8,829 nucleotides of DNA from Actinomycetales bacterium UBA1416 (GTDB lineage Bacteria > Actinomycetota > Actinomycetes > Actinomycetales > Actinomycetaceae). Location of the stretch: positions 23,280 through 32,108 of the forward strand of contig DBPQ01000027.1 of NCBI GenBank assembly GCA_002304945.1, in the 5' to 3' direction. The stretch's first letter is position 1. Each line of letters begins with the position of its first letter. Under the pieces are notes generated by a model. The model made no database searches. It had not been told where the DNA came from and worked only from the letters and a program-made list of their open reading frames with translations. A program made the translations under genes and the position numbers. This document shows, one piece after another, positions 1-5,260 of this stretch.

Positions 1-116
1 TTCTCGAAGAGGTCGATCGAGACGTCCAGATCGGTCTTCGAGAGGATGTCGGCGGCGTAGATGCCGGCCGGACCCGCTCCGACGATGGCGACGCTCAGGC
101 TGCGTGGATCGCTCAC
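1..116 (-). CDS. Ferredoxin-NADP+ reductase, FprA/adrenodoxin-reductase type (N-terminal fragment)
   Basis: Only the first 38 codons lie in the window; the gene runs off the left edge. The translation starts VSDPRSLSVAIVGAGPAGIY. It shows a strand-turn-helix FAD-binding Rossmann motif GAGPAG at residues 13-18, and an acidic residue (E38, in DLFE) at the end of the second strand, where the FAD ribose is normally held. The order 'VAIVGAGPAGIYAAD...VSIDLFE' resembles FprA-like ferredoxin-NADP+ reductases, which pass electrons between NADPH and ferredoxin in the cytoplasm. A related flavoprotein such as a glutamate synthase small-subunit-like or thioredoxin-reductase-like enzyme cannot be excluded from 38 residues. 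The GTG start (116-114) is chosen because GGAAGG lies 5 bases upstream and the Rossmann motif follows at the usual distance. The gene diverges from rarD and could share a regulatory spacer with it. Confidence 0.8.
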   Translation of the reverse strand, partial: MSDPRSLSVAIVGAGPAGIYAADILSKTDLDVSIDLFE

Positions 117-120
117 AGGT

Positions 121-127
121 TCCTTCC
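121..127 (-). promoter_or_regulatory. Ribosome binding site of the FprA-type reductase gene
   Basis: On the minus strand GGAAGGA lies four bases upstream of the GTG at 116-114. This strong Shine-Dalgarno match supports the GTG as the true start. Confidence 0.7.
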
Positions 128-154
128 GTTCCGGGGACGGGGGCGCACCGGCCA

Positions 155-164
155 AGTCTAGTAT
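155..164. promoter_or_regulatory. Possible overlapping divergent -10 boxes
   Basis: The ten bases AGTCTAGTAT form the A/T-richest patch of the divergent spacer. On the plus strand TAGTAT (159-164) fits a TANNNT -10 box and would start rarD RNA near 171. On the minus strand TAGACT (160-155) also fits and would start reductase RNA near 148, giving a leader of about 32 bases that contains the GGAAGGA site. No good -35 hexamer is visible at 16-19 bp for either direction, so this rests on the -10 boxes and their position alone. Confidence 0.35.
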
Positions 165-174
165 CCGCCCCGCC

Positions 175-244
175 CGCCACCCACGTGGCGCCGGACACAT
201 GGACGCCGGCCACCGGCGGTCGCCCGCCGTGGAACAATCCACGG
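175..244 (+). promoter_or_regulatory. Chain of short hairpins in the presumed rarD leader
   Basis: Four perfect inverted repeats with 3-4 base loops follow one another. H1 is 175-180/185-190 (CGCCAC/GTGGCG). H2 is 204-209/213-218 (CGCCGG/CCGGCG). H3 is 214-219/224-229 (CGGCGG/CCGCCG), extended by CCA 210-212/TGG 230-232 around one bulged C. H4 is 227-233/238-244 (CCGTGGA/TCCACGG, loop ACAA) and ends at the base before the GTG start. H3 shares bases with both H2 and H4, so it excludes them. There is no U-run, so this is not an ordinary intrinsic terminator. High GC makes short stems common by chance, hence the modest confidence that it is functional. Confidence 0.35.
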
Positions 245-1135
245 GTGCGCGAGAGGTCCGGAGCAGCCCTGGGCCTGGCCGCGTACCTGATGTGGGGCGC
301 CTTCCCGCTCTACTTCCGGTTGCTGGAGCGGTCCGGCCCGTTCGAGATCGTCGCGCACCGGGCGCTGTGGTCCCTGGTCTTCTGCGGCGCCGTGCTCACC
401 GTGCTGGGACGGTGGGGCCAGGTCCGTGCCGTCACCCCCCGGGTCGTCGGCGCCCTCGCGGCCGGCGGGGTGCTCGTGGCGGCGAACTGGACCCTGTACG
501 TCTGGGGCGTCAACACGGGACGCACCCTCGACGCCGCCCTCGGCTACTACGTCAACCCCCTCCTCACGGCGCTGCTCGGCGTCGTCCTCCTCGGCGAGCG
601 GCTCCGCCGCGCCCAGTGGGACGCCTTCGCCCTCGGTGGCGCGGCTGCCGCGGTCCTCGTCCTCGGCTACGGCGAGGTGCCGGTCGTCGCGTTCGGGGTG
701 GCCACCACGTTCGCGCTCTACGGCCTTGTCAAGAAGCAGGCGGGCCGGACGGTGCCCGCCCTGCCGGGCCTGGCGATCGAGACCGCCGCCATCGCACCGC
801 TGGCCCTCGCCCTCCTCGCGTGGCTCGAGTGGCGCGGCGCGGACACCGTGGAACTGCTGAGCCCCTACGGCCTCCTCATGGCGACGAGCGGCGTGGTCAC
901 CGCGGTCCCCCTGCTCCTGTTCGCCGGGGCGACGGCCCGGATCCCCCTCGTGGTCGTGGGGATGATCCAGTACCTCACCCCGACCCTGCAGTTCCTGCTC
1001 GGCTGGCTGGCGTTCCGCGAGCCGATGCCACCCGAGCGGTGGGCCGGCTTCGCGCTCGTGTGGCTGGCGGTCCTCGTCTTCGCCGTCGACGGCGTCCGTC
1101 ACCACCGGTGGCCGACGCGCCTCACCCGCCCGTAG
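245..1135 (+). CDS. rarD: RarD-type EamA/DMT-family transporter
   Basis: This encodes a predicted inner-membrane protein of 296 residues with about ten hydrophobic segments, typical of RarD (about 290-310 residues) in the drug/metabolite transporter superfamily. Family-like segments are visible: LAAYLMWGAFPLYFRLL near the N-terminus (residues 11-27), HRALWSL (38-44), NWTLYVWGVN (81-90), GYYVNPLLTALLG (100-112) and IQYLTPTLQFLLGWLAFREP near the C-terminus. The family was named for a chloramphenicol-sensitivity phenotype, but its substrate is generally unknown and I do not assign one. I place the start at GTG 245, because the preceding in-frame codons are Pro-rich and non-conserved, while residues after it match the usual RarD N-terminus. 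No Shine-Dalgarno sequence precedes it, so leaderless or structured-leader translation is possible. It converges on the polyprenyl synthase gene. Confidence 0.85.
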   Translation: MRERSGAALGLAAYLMWGAFPLYFRLLERSGPFEIVAHRALWSLVFCGAVLTVLGRWGQVRAVTPRVVGALAAGGVLVAANWTLYVWGVNTGRTLDAALGYYVNPLLTALLGVVLLGERLRRAQWDAFALGGAAAAVLVLGYGEVPVVAFGVATTFALYGLVKKQAGRTVPALPGLAIETAAIAPLALALLAWLEWRGADTVELLSPYGLLMATSGVVTAVPLLLFAGATARIPLVVVGMIQYLTPTLQFLLGWLAFREPMPPERWAGFALVWLAVLVFAVDGVRHHRWPTRLTRP

Positions 1136-1153
1136 GCCGCAGAGTCGGTCCGC

Positions 1154-2137
1154 TCAGTGGAGGCGGGCCACGAGGAGCACCGCGAAGTCCTCGAGGGCGA
1201 GCCGCACCTCTCCCGGCGGGAGGGCGGCGAGTTCGGCGACCGCGTCGTCCGACCAGCGCCGCGCCATGTCCCGGGCCTCGTCGACCACCGGGTGGTCGCG
1301 CAGCTCCGCGACGACGTCGGCCAACGTGGCGTCGTCCATCTCGGTGGCCAGCCGCGCGAGGATGGCGGCGCCGGCCTCGTCGATCGTGCCGGAGCGCTGC
1401 CGCTGCCGCAGGAGGAGCACCGGCATGGTGTCGACGCCCTCCTTGAGATCGGTGCCCGGGGTCTTCCCGCTGGTGGCGGAGTCAGCGGAGAGGTCGATGA
1501 CGTCATCGGCGAGCTGGAAGGCCACACCGACCTTCTCACCGAAGGCCTCCATCACCGCCACCTCCTCGGCGTCCGCACCCGCGAAGAGCGCCCCGTACCG
1601 GGCGGAGGTGGCGATGAGGGAACCGGTCTTGTCCGCGAGCACCCCGAGGTAGTGCGCCACCGCGTCCTCGCCCGGCTGCGGCCCCAGGGCCTCATGGAGC
1701 TGGCCGAGGCACAGCCGCTCGAAGGTCTGGGCGTGGATGAGCACCGCCTGCGGTCCGAGGGAGGCGACGAGCTGCGAGGCACGCGCGAAGAGCAGGTCCC
1801 CCGTGAGGATCGCGACGTTGTTCCCCCACAGCGCCTGCGCGGCCGGTGCACCGCGGCGCAGGGTCGCGGAGTCCATGACGTCGTCGTGGTAGAGCGACGC
1901 CAGGTGCGTCACCTCCACCGCGACCGCAGCCCTCCGGACGTCGTCGTTCGCCCCACCGCCCAGCTGGGAGGCGAGCAGGGTGAGGAGCGGCCGGAGCCGC
2001 TTCCCGCCCGCCTTCGCGAGGTGGGTGGTGGCGTCGTCGACGAGGGGCTCGGCGTGGGAGGTGGCCGCGGCGAGCTGGAGCTCCACCTCGGCCAGGTCCG
2101 GCGCGAGGTGCTCCATGAGCGAGGTGTAGGAGTTCAA
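1154..2137 (-). CDS. Long-chain all-trans polyprenyl diphosphate synthase
   Basis: This is a 327-residue trans-isoprenyl diphosphate synthase, which adds isopentenyl diphosphate units to an allylic primer in the cytoplasm. Visible motifs in order are GGKRLRP (44-50, substrate diphosphate binding), the first Asp-rich motif DDVMD (85-89) followed by LRRG (93-96), GQLHE (145-149), DKTGSL (169-174) and the second Asp-rich motif DDVID (211-215) in FQLADD. Residues four and five before the first motif are Ser81 and Ala80. Small residues there leave the product pocket open, so a long chain (heptaprenyl to decaprenyl) is more likely than farnesyl or geranylgeranyl. Its place seven bases after nuoN suggests the menaquinone tail as product; this is inference. 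It resembles actinobacterial GrcC/HepT-type enzymes. The start is TTG at 2137-2135, because GAGGGA sits just upstream; the first ATG (2116) has no such site. Confidence 0.92.
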   Translation of the reverse strand: MNSYTSLMEHLAPDLAEVELQLAAATSHAEPLVDDATTHLAKAGGKRLRPLLTLLASQLGGGANDDVRRAAVAVEVTHLASLYHDDVMDSATLRRGAPAAQALWGNNVAILTGDLLFARASQLVASLGPQAVLIHAQTFERLCLGQLHEALGPQPGEDAVAHYLGVLADKTGSLIATSARYGALFAGADAEEVAVMEAFGEKVGVAFQLADDVIDLSADSATSGKTPGTDLKEGVDTMPVLLLRQRQRSGTIDEAGAAILARLATEMDDATLADVVAELRDHPVVDEARDMARRWSDDAVAELAALPPGEVRLALEDFAVLLVARLH

Positions 2138-2140
2138 GGA

Positions 2141-2146
2141 TCCCTC
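2141..2146 (-). promoter_or_regulatory. Ribosome binding site deciding the TTG start of the polyprenyl synthase
   Basis: GAGGGA on the minus strand overlaps the TGA stop of nuoN (2147-2145) and ends three bases before TTG 2137. This placement favours TTG over the ATG seven codons inside and suggests translational coupling to nuoN. Confidence 0.6.
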
Positions 2147-3707
2147 AGGGGAGGTAGGTCGCCGCTCCGGCGAGGACGTCGAGGACCGGCCCCGGGACGA
2201 CTCCGAGGGCCACCGTTCCGATCACGCCGAGCGCGATCGCCACCGTGGACATGCCGTCGGAGTCGACGACGGCGACCTCACCCTCCGGTTCGGAGAAGTA
2301 CATGAGCACCACGAGGCGCACGTAGAAGAACGCCGTGGCGGCCGAGGCCAGCACCGCGAGCACCACGAGCGGGCCGAGTCCGCCCTGGACGGCGGCGGTG
2401 AACACGGTGAACTTGCCGATGAACCCGGCCGTCAACGGGATGCCCGCGAAGGACAGCAGGAAGATGAGCATCGAGGCGGCCAGCCACGGGCTGCGCCGGC
2501 CGAGGCCCGCCCACTGCGACAGTTCGTTGGCCTCGGCGGTGACGTGGCCCTCCGGGTCGCGTTCGCGCACCAGGGACACGACTGCGAAGGCACCGACCGT
2601 GGCGAGCCCGTAGGCCAGCAGGTAGAACAGCACCGAGGAGACGCCGCTCTGCTCGAGCGCCACGACACCCAGGAGCACGAAGCCGGCGTGGGCGATCGAG
2701 GAGTAGGCGAGCATGCGCTTGACGTTGCCCTGCACGATGCCGAGAACGGTGCCGAGGAGCATGGTGAGCGCGATGATCGTCCACAGCACCGGGGCGAGGT
2801 CCCACGCCAGCCCGGGCAGCACAACGTAGGTGAAGCGGAGCAGGGCGGCGAACGCGGCGAGCTTGGTGGCGGCGGCCATGAAGCCGGTGACCGGGGTGGG
2901 AGCGCCCTGGTAGACGTCGGGCGTCCAGGCGTGGAACGGGGCGGCGCCCACCTTGAAGAGCAACCCGACGAGCACCAGCATGGCGCCGGTCAGCAGCAGG
3001 GTGTCCATGCCGCTGACGGTGGCCACCGACGCCGCGATGTCCGCGAACCGCACCGACCCGGCGAAGCCGTAGAGGAGGGCCGAGCCGAAGAGCAGGATCG
3101 CGGAGGAGAGCGAGCCGAGCAGGAAGTACTTCAGGGACGCCTCCTGGCTCAGCAGGCGCCGGCGCCGCGCGAGGCCGGACAGGACGTACAGGGGCAGCGA
3201 GAGGACCTCGAGGGCGACGAAGAGCGTGAGGAGATCCCCCGCCGTCGTGAACACCATCATGCCGAGGATGGAGAACATGGCGAGCGGGAACACCTCGCCC
3301 TGGGAGAAGCCCGCGCGCGTGGCCCGCTCCTCCTCCTCGCTCCCGGGACGCGTGGAGCCCGACGCGACGAAGGAGCCCTCGCCGGTCTCGGTGCGGTCCG
3401 CGATCACCAGCATCCCGACGAGCGCGATGATGAGCAGGATCGCCTGGGCGGCCAGGGCCGGCCCGTCCTCGATGACGCTGCCCGCGACAACCTCACGGGG
3501 ACCGTCCGACTGGACGATCGTCCACCGCCACACCACGGCCACCAGGGCTGCGGCCAGCGCGACGAGGGCGAGGGGCACCTGCACGGCCCGGCGGGCGGTG
3601 CGGGGCAGGAAGGCCTCGAGGAGCACGCCCGTCACGGCCGCACCGAAGACCACGACCATCGGCGTCAGCGCGGCCCAGTCGATGGCCGGTGCTGTGAACT
3701 GCGTCAT
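2145..3707 (-). CDS. nuoN: NADH-quinone oxidoreductase subunit N
   Basis: This is one of three antiporter-like, proton-translocating subunits of the complex I membrane arm (520 residues, about 14 hydrophobic segments). The residues expected in the proton path are present: Glu167 in LFVALEVLSLPLYVL, Lys252 in LLFKVGAAPFHAW, Lys282 in AATKLAAF and Lys432 in GFIGKFTVF. They correspond by motif to E. coli NuoN E133, K217, K247 and K395. The PFHAWTPDVYQGAPTPVT stretch (257-274) is diagnostic of subunit N. A hydrophilic, acidic loop at about residues 103-138, with EEEER, separates early membrane segments and makes the protein longer than the E. coli subunit (485 residues). The ATG (3707-3705) overlaps the nuoM stop as ATGA, with AGGGGAG shortly upstream, so coupling is expected. 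Confidence 0.97.
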   Translation of the reverse strand: MTQFTAPAIDWAALTPMVVVFGAAVTGVLLEAFLPRTARRAVQVPLALVALAAALVAVVWRWTIVQSDGPREVVAGSVIEDGPALAAQAILLIIALVGMLVIADRTETGEGSFVASGSTRPGSEEEERATRAGFSQGEVFPLAMFSILGMMVFTTAGDLLTLFVALEVLSLPLYVLSGLARRRRLLSQEASLKYFLLGSLSSAILLFGSALLYGFAGSVRFADIAASVATVSGMDTLLLTGAMLVLVGLLFKVGAAPFHAWTPDVYQGAPTPVTGFMAAATKLAAFAALLRFTYVVLPGLAWDLAPVLWTIIALTMLLGTVLGIVQGNVKRMLAYSSIAHAGFVLLGVVALEQSGVSSVLFYLLAYGLATVGAFAVVSLVRERDPEGHVTAEANELSQWAGLGRRSPWLAASMLIFLLSFAGIPLTAGFIGKFTVFTAAVQGGLGPLVVLAVLASAATAFFYVRLVVLMYFSEPEGEVAVVDSDGMSTVAIALGVIGTVALGVVPGPVLDVLAGAATYLP

Positions 3708-5233
3708 TTCGCGCTCCCCTCGACCGCCATGGCGGTGGTGTTGTCGGCCGCCACGGTCTGGACGAGCGGCGCGCTGCTGTCAGCGATGGGCGTGAGGACA
3801 TCCAGCACGGGGCCGGGGAAGAACCCCAGCGCCAGCATCGCGACGACGAGCGGGGCCATGGCCCACTTCTCGCGCGCGACGAGGTCGGGGGCACCGGGGA
3901 TGCCCTCCTCCTTCGGACCGGTGAACATCCGCTGGTACGGCAGGAGCACGTAGAGGGCGGCGATGATGACGCCCATGACCGCGAAGGCCGCGGCCAGCCA
4001 GTTCGCCTCGAACGTGCCGACGAGCACCAGGTACTCCGGGACGAACCCGGACAGGCCCGGCAGCGCGATGGACGCCAGGCCGGCCACGAGGAACAGTCCG
4101 GCCAGCACCGGGGTCACCCGCTGCATGCCGCGGTAGTTGGGGATCCACTGCGACTGGCCGCGCTTCTCCAGGTAGCCGAGCGTCAGGAACATGGCGGCGG
4201 TGGAGATCCCGTGGGCCACCATGTAGATCATCGACCCGGTCATGGCCGTGGCGGAGCCGACGAAGATGCCGAGCACGATGAACCCGAAGTGGGAGACCGA
4301 CGTCATCGCCGTGAGCCGCATGAAGTCCCGCTGGGCGAGGGCCACGAGGCCGCCCCAGATGATGGAGACGATGGCGAGCACGACGACGACCGGTGCCGCC
4401 CACGCCGATGCATTCGGGAAGAGCGGCAGGAGCAGCACGATCATGCCGAACGTGCCGACCTTGTCGAGGACGCCGACCAGGAGCGTGGAGGTGCCCGCGT
4501 CGGCCTGCTGCGTGGTGTCCGGCAGCCAGGTGTGGACGGGTACCATCGGCGCCTTGATCGCGAACGCGAGGAAGAAGGAGACGAACAGCAGTCGCTCGGC
4601 GCCCTCCGAGGCGGTCAGGTTCCCCGCGAGGTTGTCGATGAGGAACGCCTGCTCGCCGCCGGGACCGTACCCGTGCACCGCCACGACGCCGACGAGCATG
4701 ATGAGGCCGCCGGCGAGCGAGTACAGGAGGAACTTCAGGGCGGCCCGCCTCCGGTCCGGGCCACCGTAGCGGCCGACCAGGAAGTACACCGGGAACAGCA
4801 TGGCCTCGAAGAGGACGTAGAAGAGGAACACGTCGCGCGCCGAGAACACCGCGACGACCGTGGCCGTGAGCAGGAGGACCAGGACCACCCAGCCCCAGTC
4901 CGGGCCGCCCTCGCCGGGCTGGCGGGCGATCATGACGACCGGCACCAGTGCGACCGCGAGGAGCACCATCGTGAGGCCGAGGCCGTTCACGCCGAGCGCC
5001 CAGGAGGCGCCGATCGCGGGAATCCACGGGACCTGCTCGGTGAGCTGGACGGTGCCGGCGTGGACGACGTCGAACAGCGCGACCGCCACGATCGCGAGCA
5101 CGACCTCGACGAGGGACACGGCGATGCCGTACGTCCGGGCCGCGCCGTGGAGGGGCCGCACGAGCCACAGGACGAGGGCCGCGACCAGGGGCCAGGCCAC
5201 CAGGATCGTCAGGATGGGGATTTCAGCATTCAT
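3704..5233 (-). CDS. nuoM: NADH-quinone oxidoreductase subunit M
   Basis: This is the second antiporter-like membrane-arm subunit of complex I (509 residues, close to E. coli NuoM). Key residues are all visible: Glu143 in YVLFEAMLFPVYFLVGRYG, Lys227 in FAIKAPMVPVHTWLPD, Lys258 in LDKVGTFGM and Glu400 in GLSGFVPEYLVL. They match E. coli E144, K234, K265 and E407. The HTWLPDTTQQADAGTSTLL form (234-252) differs from the proteobacterial HTWLPDAH type and is the form I associate with actinobacteria. A hydrophilic tail of about 25-30 residues follows the last membrane segment. The ATG start has no in-frame alternative upstream, because the nuoL TAG is in the same frame. The nearest Shine-Dalgarno-like AGGA is 12 bases away, with a three-codon ATG ORF in between. 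This is the widest gap in the cluster (27 bp). Confidence 0.97.
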   Translation of the reverse strand: MNAEIPILTILVAWPLVAALVLWLVRPLHGAARTYGIAVSLVEVVLAIVAVALFDVVHAGTVQLTEQVPWIPAIGASWALGVNGLGLTMVLLAVALVPVVMIARQPGEGGPDWGWVVLVLLLTATVVAVFSARDVFLFYVLFEAMLFPVYFLVGRYGGPDRRRAALKFLLYSLAGGLIMLVGVVAVHGYGPGGEQAFLIDNLAGNLTASEGAERLLFVSFFLAFAIKAPMVPVHTWLPDTTQQADAGTSTLLVGVLDKVGTFGMIVLLLPLFPNASAWAAPVVVVLAIVSIIWGGLVALAQRDFMRLTAMTSVSHFGFIVLGIFVGSATAMTGSMIYMVAHGISTAAMFLTLGYLEKRGQSQWIPNYRGMQRVTPVLAGLFLVAGLASIALPGLSGFVPEYLVLVGTFEANWLAAAFAVMGVIIAALYVLLPYQRMFTGPKEEGIPGAPDLVAREKWAMAPLVVAMLALGFFPGPVLDVLTPIADSSAPLVQTVAADNTTAMAVEGSAK

Positions 5234-5241
5234 GTGAGCAT
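5230..5241 (-). other. Possible three-codon minicistron (M-L-T-stop) ahead of nuoM
   Basis: On the minus strand ATGCTCACATGA reads Met-Leu-Thr-stop, and its TGA overlaps the ATG of nuoM in the ATGA arrangement. AGGA (5249-5246) lies four bases before this small ATG but twelve before the nuoM ATG. It may help reinitiation at nuoM, or be coincidence; nothing in the sequence alone decides this. Confidence 0.25.
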
Positions 5242-5260
5242 CAGTTCCTAAACCGGGTCC

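Noticed and set aside
104..244. ATG at 104 as the rarD start
   Set aside because: It would add 47 Pro-rich, non-RarD-like residues and overlap the start of the divergent reductase gene; the RarD-like sequence begins right after GTG 245.
1125..1167. Inverted repeat CCCGCC (1125-1130) / GGCGGG (1162-1167) around the convergent stops, as a bidirectional terminator
   Set aside because: Only six pairs with a 31-base loop and no T-run on either strand; expected by chance at this GC content.
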